Below, piece by piece: positions 55,091 through 63,455 of a DNA stretch of 63,455 nucleotides. The DNA comes from an uncultured Actinomycetes bacterium (GTDB taxonomy: Bacteria > Actinomycetota > Thermoleophilia > RBG-16-64-13). A model generated the notes under the pieces. It ran no database searches, was not told where the DNA came from, and saw nothing but the letters and a program-made list of their open reading frames with translations. The translations under genes were made by a program, and so were the position numbers. The stretch spans positions 1 to 63,455 of the forward strand of contig CAKZRW010000067.1 of assembly GCA_937148845.1 (NCBI GenBank), given 5' to 3'. Every line of letters starts with the position of its first letter. Within the stretch, counting starts at the first letter, position 1.

Positions 55091-56063
55091 ATCCCCGCAG
55101 GTACGTGCCTCGAGTCAGGTCTTCCGCCTAGGCGAGAAGGAGGTGCGACTCACCCACCTGGACCGCCTCTACTATCCGCAGGCCGGCTTGACAAAAGGTG
55201 ACCTGCTTAACTACTACCTGACGGTTTCTCCCTATCTGCTCCCTCATCTGCGCCGGCGGCCTCTTACCCTCGAGCGCTGGCCTGAAGGTGTGGAGGACGG
55301 CTCTTTCTTCCAGAAGGACGCTTCTCCCTACTTTCCGCCTTGGTTGCGCACTTTTCCCGTGGAGCGCAAAGACCGCCAGAAGATCGTCCATTATCCGCTG
55401 GTGGACGACGCCGCTGACCTCCTTTATCTCGTGAACCTGGGGACTCTCACCTTTCACACCCAGATGGCCCGCATCGACGACCCCGAGCATCCGGATATCA
55501 TGGTGCTCGACATCGACCCCCCCGAACTCCCGGCCGGGAGCGCGGCCCTTTCCGGCGCGTCCTTTGGCGACTCCGTTCCTACTTCTTTCCAGCGGGCTGC
55601 CGAGGTCGCCTTTCTCCTGCGCGACGCCTTAAGGGAGGCAGGCTTCGACCCCTTGGTGAAGACCTCGGGCAAGCGCGGCGTGCACTTGGCCTTCCCCCTG
55701 ACTGGAGACCTCGACTACAGTCAAGCCCGAGCCCAGCTCAAGGAGCTGTTCGCCGGCCTCGTCAAGAAGCATCCCCGCCTGCTCACCACCGACATCCGCA
55801 AAGCCAAGCGGGGCGGACGCGTCTACCTGGACGCGCTGCGCATGTCCCCGGGGGCGACCATCGTCCCTCCGTACGTGACCCGTCCCACCCCCGAAGCGAC
55901 CGTGTCCACTCCCGTTACGTGGGAAGAGCTTGCCCACGTGCAGGATGGGCTCGCTTTCACCGTGCTCACCGTGCCTGCCCGGCTCACCCAGACCGGCGAC
56001 TTGTGGGCACCGCTCGCCGGAAGAGCGGATGGGATCGTATCCGCCGCCACTTTAGGTTCGTAG
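55047..56063 (+). CDS. LigD-type polymerase/primase (stand-alone Pol domain)
   Basis: About 327-338 aa of archaeo-eukaryotic primase fold as in LigD Pol. LDRLYYPQAGLTKGDLLNYY, LERWPEGVEDGSFFQKDA, the catalytic VLDIDPPE and KTSGKRGVHLAFPL, and SPGATIVPPYV are in order. It fills gaps and adds nucleotides during NHEJ. The ATG at 55047 overlaps the PE gene by 44 nt but lacks a Shine-Dalgarno site; GTG at 55080 with GGGGGAGGG is an attractive alternative. It lacks fused ligase and PE domains, so this organism encodes LigD functions as separate polypeptides. Confidence 0.92.
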   Translation: MKRRWGEGPIPVVRESPQVRASSQVFRLGEKEVRLTHLDRLYYPQAGLTKGDLLNYYLTVSPYLLPHLRRRPLTLERWPEGVEDGSFFQKDASPYFPPWLRTFPVERKDRQKIVHYPLVDDAADLLYLVNLGTLTFHTQMARIDDPEHPDIMVLDIDPPELPAGSAALSGASFGDSVPTSFQRAAEVAFLLRDALREAGFDPLVKTSGKRGVHLAFPLTGDLDYSQARAQLKELFAGLVKKHPRLLTTDIRKAKRGGRVYLDALRMSPGATIVPPYVTRPTPEATVSTPVTWEELAHVQDGLAFTVLTVPARLTQTGDLWAPLAGRADGIVSAATLGS

Positions 56064-56077
56064 ACCAAGGAGGCATC

Positions 56078-57076
56078 ATGATCATCCTGGTATCGGGCGC
56101 CACTGGCTTCGTGGGAGGAGCTATCACCCGGCACCTGCTGGATGCCGGACACCAGGTCCGTGCCCTCACCCGTTCGACCGCCAGAGCCCTCAAACTGTAC
56201 GCCTCGCACGAGGTCGGCCGTCGCGCTTTGGCCGAGAACCGGCTGACCTTCACCAGCGGCGACGTGACCAGACCCGACACCTTGCGGGAAGCCGTGCGCG
56301 GAGTGGACGTGGTCATCCAGGCGGCGCAATTCACCGGGGCCCCCGTGGAGAATCCCGCCCACGGTCTCACCTACATGGCCGTAGACCGCGACGGCACGCT
56401 CAATCTTCTGAGTGCCCTCGCCCAGGTGTATCAGCGACCGACCGCTGACCCCGCGCTCGCTCGCTACCCAGAAGGCGCTCCGCCCTTCCTCTATATGAGC
56501 GGCATCTCGGTAGCACCAGACAGTCCTTTCACGTGGGACCAGGCCAAGTGGCAGGCGGAAGAAGCCATCCGCGGCAGTGGCTTGGACTGGACCATCGTGC
56601 GCTCCTGCTGGGCCTACGGACCCGAGGATAAGGCTTTGAACCGCCTCCTCGGCTATTCAGATCATCTGCCCTTGGTGCCAGTGTTCGGCAACGGCAAGCA
56701 GCCTTTGACCCCGGTGTTCGTCGAGGACATCGGCCGCTTCTTCCGGCTGCTTGTCGACCATCCGGAACGGGCCAGAGACACCACCTTCCGATTCGGGGGT
56801 CCTGACCTGGTCAGGCTCGATCAGTTCCTGGAGCTGGCCCTCCAGGCCATGGGGCGGCGGCGGTTGATCCTACACATACCCAGATCGGTGGGCAAGCTAC
56901 AGGGAGCTATCCTTCAGTTCCTCCCCAGTCGGCCTCTGACTCCGACCGCGGTCGATTTCGTGGCGCAAGCCGGAGCCATCAGCGAGGCCGACCGCGCCTT
57001 CCTGGCCGAGCGCTTCCCCGAGTTCCGAGCCACGCCGCTCCGGGAAGGGCTGGCCTATCTGCGGAAGCGAGGCTAG
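56078..57076 (+). CDS. Atypical SDR-family NAD(P)-binding protein (NDUFA9-like)
   Basis: A 332-aa extended SDR fold. ILVSGATGFVGGAITRHLL is the GxxGxxG dinucleotide motif. The Tyr-xxx-Lys active site is absent (YMSGISVAPDSPFTWDQAK), and DWTIVRSCWAYGPED with TPVFVEDIGRFFRLL matches the NDUFA9/YwnB-like atypical group. The function is unclear; relatives are complex I accessory subunits or quinone/sugar reductase-like proteins. The ATG at 56078 has AAGGAGG 5 nt upstream. It follows ligD-Pol by 14 nt. Confidence 0.88.
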   Translation: MIILVSGATGFVGGAITRHLLDAGHQVRALTRSTARALKLYASHEVGRRALAENRLTFTSGDVTRPDTLREAVRGVDVVIQAAQFTGAPVENPAHGLTYMAVDRDGTLNLLSALAQVYQRPTADPALARYPEGAPPFLYMSGISVAPDSPFTWDQAKWQAEEAIRGSGLDWTIVRSCWAYGPEDKALNRLLGYSDHLPLVPVFGNGKQPLTPVFVEDIGRFFRLLVDHPERARDTTFRFGGPDLVRLDQFLELALQAMGRRRLILHIPRSVGKLQGAILQFLPSRPLTPTAVDFVAQAGAISEADRAFLAERFPEFRATPLREGLAYLRKRG

Positions 57077-57241
57077 CCAAAGGGCAAGCTGTCCCCCCTG
57101 CAGCGAGTGTCAACAACCCCGGTGGCACGGTTCCCCGCTGCTGTGCCTCACTAGCGGCGAGTGGCGACAGCACGAGTCGCCAGAGTCGCCAACACCAGGT
57201 CCGACGCACAAACCTCGGGACATCCCGGCCCGACGAAGCCC

Positions 57242-57269
57242 AAAAAGGGCCGCCCCGGAGGGCGGCCCT
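57242..57269 (-). terminator. Rho-independent terminator
   Basis: A perfect 10-bp stem, AGGGCCGCCC (57246-57255) and GGGCGGCCCT (57260-57269), loop CGGA, followed on the minus strand by TTTTT. It ends the surface-protein gene. The rest of the 221-bp gap after 57076 shows nothing else. Confidence 0.8.
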
Positions 57270-57297
57270 TCTCCAACGTGAGTAGCGATCCGATCAC

Positions 57298-59043
57298 CTA
57301 CTTCAGACCAATGTTCACCTGTGGCTGCTGCCCGGAGTCCAACGTGACTCTGATGAAGTAATTACCTTTCGGGAACCCTTTCGTCGACAAGTTGAAAATG
57401 TACTGCTGCGAAATAGGGTCGTAGCGGAACAAGATCCCTGTGTTAGCCTGTGACGCTACCGTCATCTCCTCTTCGCCGGACGGCACCACGGCCGAATACT
57501 TCCAGAAACTAATGGTGGCCACCGCAAAATCGATTGGTGTCCCAAATGCGTCGAACACCTGGAACTTCACGGGGATGGTGCTACCCGCCTTGAACACGCT
57601 CACCGGAATGCCGTGACCAGGCGTGTTGATCGGCGGCAGGAAGAAGCTATCAGACATGCCGTACAAGATGCGGGCGGTGGTGGCGGTCACCGTGCTGATC
57701 TCGTAGTTACCGGCATCCGCGCCGCCCAAGACGAAGTCACTGGGCTCGGCGGTGACGGTCCAGGTGCCCACGTTCTTGCTGGCGAAGGTGCCCTTGGCTC
57801 CCGCCGCCACCTCCACGGTCACCTCCTCGGCATCCACGATGCCAGCGGTGATGCTGGGGCTGTGGATGACCGCCTCGGTGGTGCCGTCGTAGACCTTGTC
57901 CTCAGCCACGAAGGCCACGGTGAGCGGGGCCGGGGTGATGTCAGCCTGGGTGGCGGTCACCGTGCTGATCTCGTAGTTACCGGCATCCGCGCCGCCCAAG
58001 ACGAAGTCACTGGGCTCGGCGGTGACGGTCCAGGTGCCCACGTTCTTGCTGGCGAAGGTGCCCTTGGCTCCCGCCGCCACCTCCACGGTCACCTCCTCGG
58101 CATCCACGATGCCAGCGGTGATGCTGGGGCTGTGGATGACCGCCTCGGTGGTGCCGTCGTAGACCTTGTCCTCAGCCACGAAGGCCACGGTGAGCGGGGC
58201 CGGGGTGATGTCAGCGGTCAGACCGCTAGGCTGAGTCAGCGTGTACATGCCGGCGTTCGCCCCCGCCAGCTTGACTCCGCTCACGGTCACCGGCTTGTCG
58301 CTGCCCACGTCTTTCGTATCAAAAGAAGCGGAATAGGTGGATGCGTCGATCGTGACATCATGGCCTGAGACTACGCCCACCAGGGTCGCACCGCTGAAGT
58401 CCACAGTGGCTGCAGTAGTGCCGTCATAGACCTTGTCTTGGGCCACCGCTCCGGTGATGGTGACATTGATCCGGTAGATGGTAGCGGTCGTCGTGACGGG
58501 CAACACGAGGGAGTAGTTGTCTCTGTCCGTACCGGACAGCGCGGCACCGTTCAGGGTGACGGTCCATGTCCCCGGATCGGCACTGGCGAAGGTAGCGTTG
58601 CCCCCGCCGAGGTTGACCACATCGCCCGGAATCAATCCGATGAGGCCACGATCAACGATGGTAGCGCTGGTGGTGCCGTCATACGGCTTGTCCGCCGCTG
58701 TGAACCACCCGGTGACTGGTTTCGGCGTGATAGTCCCGGTGGCTGTGTTCAAGGACACCGCGTAGTTATTCCCTGAGGCCCCGTCGTTGACCGTGTAGCC
58801 CGTGACCACCAGGGTGCTGCCGTTCGGGCCAAGCACGTCCTTCGACTGGAAAGCCTGGCTCAGGCCAGTCACTGAGTCGCTGCCCTTCAGCCCGCTGACA
58901 ATCGGGACAGCCGAGGAATCAGTAGTCCCATCGTACACCTTGGTGTCGCTCGTGGCGGATACGGTCAGAGGCGCCCTGGTTATGGTGAAGTTGGCCGTGC
59001 TGCCTATGGCGAACTGATAGTTGGGAGCGCTCAGGCCGCTCAC
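57298..59043 (-). pseudogene. Surface protein with YDG/MBG repeats, 3' part (frameshifted from the 5' part)
   Basis: 581 aa in this frame, which is open further upstream to the frameshift near 59153. It holds at least five YDG-type repeats, each opening with KVYDGTT or KPYDGTT and closing with VTANITPAPL-like strands, two of them identical (see the 270-bp repeat). The last ~120 residues are a C-terminal domain, FFLPPINTPGHGIPVSVFKA, GSTIPVKFQVFDAFGTPIDF, LFRYDPISQQYIFNLSTKGF, seen in actinobacterial secreted proteins. There is no LPxTG motif or C-terminal TM helix. The role is probably adhesion or matrix. Restoring one base joins it to the 59040-60260 part. Confidence 0.8.
57680..58215 (-). 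repeat. Perfect 270-bp tandem duplication within the surface-protein gene
   Basis: 57680-57945 and 57950-58215 appear identical over 266 bp by direct comparison. Each encodes one 90-aa YDG module. Identity at synonymous sites means a very recent duplication, gene conversion or repeat-copy variation. Confidence 0.95.
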
Positions 59044-60260
59044 GTCGGTGACACTGATAGTGTAGGGACTACCGGCGACCGCCTCCCCGGGACCGCGGCT
59101 GATAGATGCCGTGCCAGTGATATTCGAATTCGTCGCGTGGTCGTCGAACTTGAACCGCTGAATGTGTAGGTGAGCGTGGGATCGGGATCACCGTAGGTCT
59201 TGGATTGGGCGGTGGCGTTCACGCTCAGCGTGGCCTTTGTGATGGTGAGATCGGCACCAGTGTAGCTGATTGTGTAGTAAGGCCTCAAGGACAGCGTGCC
59301 CTGGTTGATCGGGTAGACTCCCGCGGCCTCTCCGGCCACCCGGCTCAACGCGCCACTGAAGCTGTCCCCGCTCTGCAGAGCCCCGGTATACGTGTAGGTG
59401 AAGGCCGGGTCATCGGCACCGTAGACCTTGGTCTTGGCGTGGGCGGTCACCGTGATGGGTATAGAGCCCCTCAGGCCGAAATTCCGCGTGTAGTCGGTGT
59501 TTCCCGACTGCTGGAAGTAGTATCCCCACTGGAACAGCGACGAATCGTAAGCACAGTCAGCCCGCCCGCTTGTGGCGTTAATCGGAAGAGTCTGCGTGAA
59601 CGCACTCGGGTCTACCAAAGGCTTGACAATCGCGACGATCACCCGGTCGTTGTTACCAGCAACGTTGTTCCCGGTGTCGTAGAAGCCGCTGGTGTTGGTC
59701 GTCCCGCTCCAGCGGAGGGAATCGCTAGCGTCCAAGGTGCCGATGGACCCGCTATCCAGGTAGACCCTCACGCCGATGCCAGATATGCCCACCTCGCCGG
59801 GGTCCTGGGTCCCGTCACCGTCAGCGTCGTGGAACACAGTACCCGTGTATCTCCGGGTGTCGGTGAACGTCGTCCTCGCCACCCGGCCGGTCTCGTTTCC
59901 TGTGGCTACCACGTCGTAGTCGGAGATGAAGTAGTAGGCGATCCACAGCTCTACGCTGATCGTCCCGTCCTCCTGAACCTCGGCGTCGGTCTCGTACGAC
60001 CAGGTCATGCCAAGGGTGTCGTTCACCACCACGTGCACGGTGGTGTCGCCCTGCCAGTTCTCACCGGTGAGGGTGACTCTACCCCCCGGAGGGTAGTCGG
60101 GCTGGTCGCTGACAATAGTCGGTACGGGAGACTCCGTGGTAGCCAGGGAAGTCTCCGGTCCTGTCGCGCTAGTCCCCTCCGTAGCTGACGTGTCAGGGGA
60201 GTTCTCTTCGAAAAGAGCCGCGCTGACTGGAGCTGTCAGCAGTAACATGAGAGCAAGCAC
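59040..60260 (-). pseudogene. Surface protein with signal peptide, Ig-like, SdrD-like and MBG repeats, 5' part
   Basis: 406 aa: a signal-peptide core (LALMLLLTAPVSAA), a Ser/Thr/Glu linker, an Ig-like domain (VSDQPDYPPGGRVTLTGENW), an SdrD B-like domain (GTVFHDADGDGTQDPGEVG) and MBG repeats (KTKVYGADDPAFTYTYTG, SKTYGDPDPTLTYTFSG). After TYTFSG the frame turns to nonsense; one missing base near 59153-59154 restores FKFDDHATNSNITGTASI and joins the 57298-59043 part. The start is also unclear: the hydrophobic core continues upstream to 60284, where the codon at ideal distance from GGAGG (60295-60291) is ACG. A c-di-GMP-I riboswitch lies upstream. Confidence 0.75.
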
Positions 60261-60369
60261 CCCTAAGAACAGAATAAGAAGCGTTTAGTACCTCCAAAGC
60301 CCCTAGTCCTCGTTGTCACCCTCCTCAGTGGGAACCAGGCCCCGATACGATTGGGCACCCTGCGCGTGG

Positions 60370-60503
60370 CCACACACGCATACAGGGGCGGCCGGATGCC
60401 GTAACCCCGGCAGCCCGGCCACCCCTGTCATAGTGAACCCGACCTGGGTCCGTGACTTTGCGTCCCCGCCTTGCGGCGGGTTTGCCCTTTTCGTGGGTCG
60501 CGG
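60370..60503 (-). ncRNA. Cyclic di-GMP-I (GEMM) riboswitch
   Basis: The minus strand reads GGGCAAACC, then a hairpin CCGCC-GCAA-GGCGG with a GNRA tetraloop, then GGACGCAAAGTCACGG, all hallmark GEMM-I elements. The second hairpin, closed by ACAGGGG/CCCCTGT (60428-60422 with 60388-60382), contains GGCTGCCGGGGTTACGGC, the tetraloop-receptor arm. A closing P1 between CCCACG and CGTG is plausible. It lies about 110 bp before the surface-protein gene, a common target class for this riboswitch. Confidence 0.9.
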
Positions 60504-60542
60504 TCCGGCCCCTTGTGTTACGTCAGGGCCGACCTGAGTCGG

Positions 60543-60571
60543 ATTCTACCTTGCCCCGAGTCTCGTGTCCC
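60543..60571 (-). promoter_or_regulatory. Promoter of the riboswitch/surface-protein transcript
   Basis: On the minus strand GGGACA (60571-60566), a 17-bp spacer and TAGAAT (60548-60543), about 45 bp before the aptamer. A small hairpin with TTTTT (60571-60591) faces the plus strand and may stop antisense transcription. Confidence 0.5.
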
Positions 60572-60705
60572 TAGACCAAAGTCTAGTTTTTCTCAGACGC
60601 AAACCACCAATACCGCAGTGGAGCGCTCGGACTCGGAAGAAAAGCTTCTGGGCGATCCGGCCGGTGTCCGGGCGAACCTCGGTGTTCTACGACCCAGGTG
60701 GTTCC

Positions 60706-61734
60706 TCAAGCCCCCACGTACTTCGCATAGAGCGCTCGAGCCAGCTTCTGGTCGCGGGTTCCGCGCACGATGGTGCGACCATCGTAGAAGACCACGAGCT
60801 CCTGCTCTCCCACGGGGAAACGCAGCATGTGCTCGCTCCCCTCTACCGGCCCCAAGGCACTTAATCGCTGCCGCAGTTCAGCGAGGGACATGGGGCCAGT
60901 CGCCATGTTCCATATCTGCACGGCATTCTGGCCGCAGAGGCTGGTGACCCGCGTGCGCGGCACGCCTTCGAGGAACTCATACTTGCCGGCGCAGGCGGGA
61001 CAGTCGGCCCAGGCGAAACTGCTGAGCGGCATGACCTCGAACGAGCGGCGCCACAGATCGATGAGCACCAGTTCTCGACTGACGGGGGCCTTGTCAGGGT
61101 CGGCGATGAGGATCTTGAGAGCTTCAGCCGCCTCTAAAGAGCCGATGACCCACGGGGCGGCATTCACCACCCCTGCGGTGTCGCAAGTGAGAGTACCGCC
61201 GCTGGGTGGCCCGCTCACCAGGCAGCGGAAGCAAGGCCGCTCGCCGGGCAGGAAAGTAGCGGTCATCCCTGTGGAGCCGATTGCGCCGCCATAGACCCAA
61301 GGGATGCCTTTCTTGAGGGCCACATCGTTGATAAGAAAGCGTGCCTCGAAGTTATCCAGACCATCAACGATGACGTCGGCCCCTTCCACCAGTTCCTCGG
61401 CGTTCGCGGGGCTGAAGTCGGCCACCACTCCTTCCACCTCGACCGCCGAGTTAGCCTCGCGCAGGTGGCGTGCGGCCGCCTCAGCCTTGGGAAGGTTCTC
61501 CTCGATGTCGCGCTCGGTGAAGATGACTTGTCGTTGCAGGTTGTGGTATTCGATGAAGTCACGGTCGATGATGCGCACCCGTCCCACTCCGGCCCGCACC
61601 AGAGCCGCGGCGATGACCGTCCCCAAGGCGCCGCAGCCCACCACTACAGCGAACCCTTCCCCCAGCCGCCGCTGCCCTTCACGACCGATGCCGGGGAAGA
61701 TGGTCTGCCGCGAGTAACGGTCGATCTCTTCCAC
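60706..61734 (-). CDS. ThiF/MoeB-family E1-like adenylyltransferase
   Basis: A 342-aa enzyme. The nucleotide motif is VVVGCGALGTVIAAALVRAG, with DRDFIEYHNLQRQVIF, DVIVDGLDNFEARFLIND and zinc-binding pairs CFRC and CPAC. The C-terminal ~75 residues are an added domain (SLAELRQRLSALGPVEG, VFYDGRTIVRGT) resembling a ubiquitin-like fold interaction region. It adenylates the C-terminal Gly of a MoaD/ThiS-like sulfur carrier. The GTG at 61734 has GGAGGGG. Linkage to cysK and metY points to a sulfur-carrier-dependent cysteine, methionine or cofactor pathway. Confidence 0.9.
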   Translation of the reverse strand: MEEIDRYSRQTIFPGIGREGQRRLGEGFAVVVGCGALGTVIAAALVRAGVGRVRIIDRDFIEYHNLQRQVIFTERDIEENLPKAEAAARHLREANSAVEVEGVVADFSPANAEELVEGADVIVDGLDNFEARFLINDVALKKGIPWVYGGAIGSTGMTATFLPGERPCFRCLVSGPPSGGTLTCDTAGVVNAAPWVIGSLEAAEALKILIADPDKAPVSRELVLIDLWRRSFEVMPLSSFAWADCPACAGKYEFLEGVPRTRVTSLCGQNAVQIWNMATGPMSLAELRQRLSALGPVEGSEHMLRFPVGEQELVVFYDGRTIVRGTRDQKLARALYAKYVGA

Positions 61735-61809
61735 GCACCCCCTCCTCGGATCGTCGGGCGGGGCGGCGCCGCCAGCGGCGCCGCCCGTGCGCCCCGCACC
61801 TAGGCCGAA

Positions 61810-62775
61810 TCACACGTCCGCGAACAGCGCGGTCGACAGATACCTTTCCCCTGCATCGGGCAGGATAACCACCATGGTCTTCCCCGCGAACTCCGGACGC
61901 TTGGCCAAGCGCACTGCTACCGCTGCCGCCGCCCCACTCGAAATGCCGCACAGGATGCCCTCTTCGCGAGCCAGTCTGCGCGCCATCTCGATAGCTTCTT
62001 CGTTCTCCACCGTCTCCACCCGGTCCACCAAGGAAAGATCGAGGTTCTTAGGGATGAACCCAGCGCCGATACCCTGAATCTTATGGGGCCCCGGCTTGAC
62101 CTCTTGGCCATTCAGGGTCTGGGTTATCACCGGACTGGCGGCCGGCTCCACCGCCACCGAGTAGAGCGGACGTCCCCTGACTTTCTCGAAGTAACGCGAC
62201 ACACCCGTAAGGGTCCCCCCCGTTCCCACACCGGCCACGAAAATGTCTACCTGGCCGTCGGTATCGGTCCATATCTCTGGGCCGGTGGTCCGCTCATGGA
62301 TGGCGGGATTGGCCGGGTTGTCGAACTGCTGAGGCATGAAGTAGCGCTCGGGATCGCTCGCCACTAGTTCTTCCGCCGCCCGGATGGCACCCTTCATCCC
62401 CTCGGCTCCCGGTGTGAGTAGCAGGTTGGCCCCCAAGAAGGCCAGCACTCTGCGCCGCTCCAGGCTCATAGTGTCAGGCATGGTCAGAGTCAATCTGTAA
62501 CCGCGGGCTGCGCACACGAAGGCCAGGGCGATACCCGTGTTGCCGCTGGTCGGCTCCACGATCTCGGTGTGCGGCTTGATGATGCCCTGCTCTTCGGCAT
62601 CCCAGATCATGGAGGCACCGATGCGGCACTTGACCGAGTAGGAGGGGTTGCGACCCTCGATCTTCCCGATCAGCGTGACCCCGTTCTTGGCGGCTTCGGC
62701 ACCTCCCACCCGGTTCAAACGCACCAACGGAGTGCGCCCGATCGACAAGGAATTGTCGCTAAATACTGTAGTCAT
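61810..62775 (-). CDS. cysK: Cysteine synthase (O-acetylserine sulfhydrylase) CysK
   Basis: A 321-aa fold-type II PLP enzyme. The PLP Lys is in [14 protein letters not shown] (as in E. coli CysK), the substrate loop is [14 protein letters not shown], the phosphate-binding glycines are in [10 protein letters not shown], and [11 protein letters not shown] is the C-terminal serine site. It makes cysteine from O-acetylserine and sulfide (or from sulfide carried by a protein). The ATG overlaps the metY stop by 17 nt. Confidence 0.94.
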   Translation of the reverse strand: MTTVFSDNSLSIGRTPLVRLNRVGGAEAAKNGVTLIGKIEGRNPSYSVKCRIGASMIWDAEEQGIIKPHTEIVEPTSGNTGIALAFVCAARGYRLTLTMPDTMSLERRRVLAFLGANLLLTPGAEGMKGAIRAAEELVASDPERYFMPQQFDNPANPAIHERTTGPEIWTDTDGQVDIFVAGVGTGGTLTGVSRYFEKVRGRPLYSVAVEPAASPVITQTLNGQEVKPGPHKIQGIGAGFIPKNLDLSLVDRVETVENEEAIEMARRLAREEGILCGISSGAAAAVAVRLAKRPEFAGKTMVVILPDAGERYLSTALFADV

Positions 62776-63455
62776 GCTGTTCTCCTTCGCTTGCGGCCCG
62801 CTGTGACACGGCTAGAGCCTGGTCCAGGTCAGCAAGGATGTCGTCGATATCTTCGAGCCCTACCGAGATACGGATAAGATCGGGCGTCACTCCTGCCCGT
62901 AGTTGCTCTTCGGGGGTGAGTTGCTGATGGGTGGTGCTGGCGGGGTGAATGACCAAGGTCTTGGCGTCAAGGACGTTCGCCAGATGGGAGGCCAGCTTGA
63001 CCGAGTTGACGAACCTCTTACCCGCTTCCAAACCACCTTTCACCCCAAAGCTGAGGATGGCTCCCGGCCCGAGCGGTAGGTATTTCTGCGCCCGCTCATA
63101 GTCGGGATGACTGGGAAGGCCGGCGTAATCTACCCAGCTGACTGCGGGATGGGCCGCCAAGAACTTGGCCACTGCCAGCGCGTTTTCAGCGTGTTTGCGT
63201 GCCCGTAGCGGCAAGGTCTCCAGACCCTGGATGAAGAGCCAGGCGTTGAACGGAGAAAGGGCCGCCCCCAGGTCGCGCAAGAGACCGGCCCTGATCTTGA
63301 GGACGTAGGCCAGTCCAGGCACGACCGCCTTGTCGTGATACCCGAAGGCTTCCCAGAAGTTGACCCCGTGGTACGCCGGGTCTGGCTCGGTGATCTCTGG
63401 GTATTTGCCCGCCGCCTTCCAGTCGATCGTTTTTTTGTTGATTACGGCTCCCCCG
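62759..63455 (-). CDS. metY: O-acetylhomoserine sulfhydrylase MetY, C-terminal part (gene runs off the window)
   Basis: The C-terminal ~231 residues of a Cys/Met-metabolism PLP enzyme. Visible from the edge are [76 protein letters not shown] and [15 protein letters not shown]. These match MetY rather than MetB/MetC. The PLP Lys and start codon lie outside the window. It heads metY-cysK-moeB/thiF on this strand. Confidence 0.93.
   Translation of the reverse strand, partial: GGAVINKKTIDWKAAGKYPEITEPDPAYHGVNFWEAFGYHDKAVVPGLAYVLKIRAGLLRDLGAALSPFNAWLFIQGLETLPLRARKHAENALAVAKFLAAHPAVSWVDYAGLPSHPDYERAQKYLPLGPGAILSFGVKGGLEAGKRFVNSVKLASHLANVLDAKTLVIHPASTTHQQLTPEEQLRAGVTPDLIRISVGLEDIDDILADLDQALAVSQRAASEGEQHDYSI

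Noticed and set aside
57613-58368. 251-codon plus-strand frame with a perfect internal repeat
   Set aside because: It is the antisense image of the duplicated YDG module and has no independent coding signs.

Overview
This is a G+C-rich bacterial chromosome segment, densely coded, with many GTG and TTG starts, good Shine-Dalgarno sites and many 1-17 nt gene overlaps. I see no rRNA, tRNA, CRISPR array, integrase or transposase. The gene content fits a deep actinobacterial (Actinomycetota-like), probably monoderm organism: a Nur-type nickel regulator, a sigma-B-type promoter, split LigD modules, lipoproteins without outer-membrane genes, and a selenoprotein SelD. This taxon is an inference and no marker in the window settles it.

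Layout. 0-6.9 kb (minus): ftsZ coupled to a ParA ATPase, a B12-binding radical SAM enzyme, a sensor kinase/OmpR regulator pair, and an exported protein with a tryptophan-heptad coiled coil. 7-9.1 kb: decayed surface-module and lipoprotein sequences, the latter with two in-frame TAG codons, then an anti-anti-sigma/anti-sigma pair behind a sigma-B-type promoter. 9.2-13.5 kb: selD, whose reading frame crosses an in-frame UGA (Sec) with a SECIS-like hairpin, divergent from a Nur-like regulator and an ECF-type nickel/cobalt transporter. 13.6-17 kb (minus): an uncharacterised five-gene redox cluster. 17.2-22.3 kb: a small membrane protein, glutamate dehydrogenase and a large receiver/PEP-synthase-like fusion. 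22.4-30.5 kb (minus): dnaE followed by hisD-hisB-hisH-hisA-hisF. 30.6-37.6 kb (minus): a cupin, an FAH-family hydrolase, citramalate synthase and ilvE, then the dtxR-feoA-feoB iron operon. 37.7-43 kb (minus): 20-bp tandem repeats, a hybrid kinase coupled to a GGDEF response regulator, and two universal stress proteins. 43.2-46.1 kb (minus): leuC-leuD-leuB. 46.2-53.2 kb: a membrane spermidine-synthase-like protein, a lipoprotein-type Pcm, SanA-like, HAD and hemerythrin genes. 53.3-57 kb: MscS, split LigD phosphoesterase and polymerase, and an NDUFA9-like protein. 57.3-60.5 kb (minus): a large repeat-rich surface protein, frameshifted, behind a c-di-GMP-I riboswitch. 60.7 kb to the end (minus): metY-cysK-moeB/thiF.

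How the parts work together. Citramalate synthase plus LeuBCD plus IlvE can supply 2-oxobutyrate for isoleucine as well as leucine. The kinase/diguanylate-cyclase pair and the c-di-GMP riboswitch on the surface protein form a plausible signalling loop. Nickel and iron uptake each carry their own metal-dependent repressor and a recognisable operator. The strongest items for follow-up are the Sec-encoding selD missed by ordinary ORF calling, the Nur box inside a leaderless promoter, the sigma-B-type promoter on an rsbV/rsbW-like pair with no adjacent sigma factor, the broken riboswitch-controlled adhesin, the two-TAG lipoprotein, and the unnamed redox cluster.
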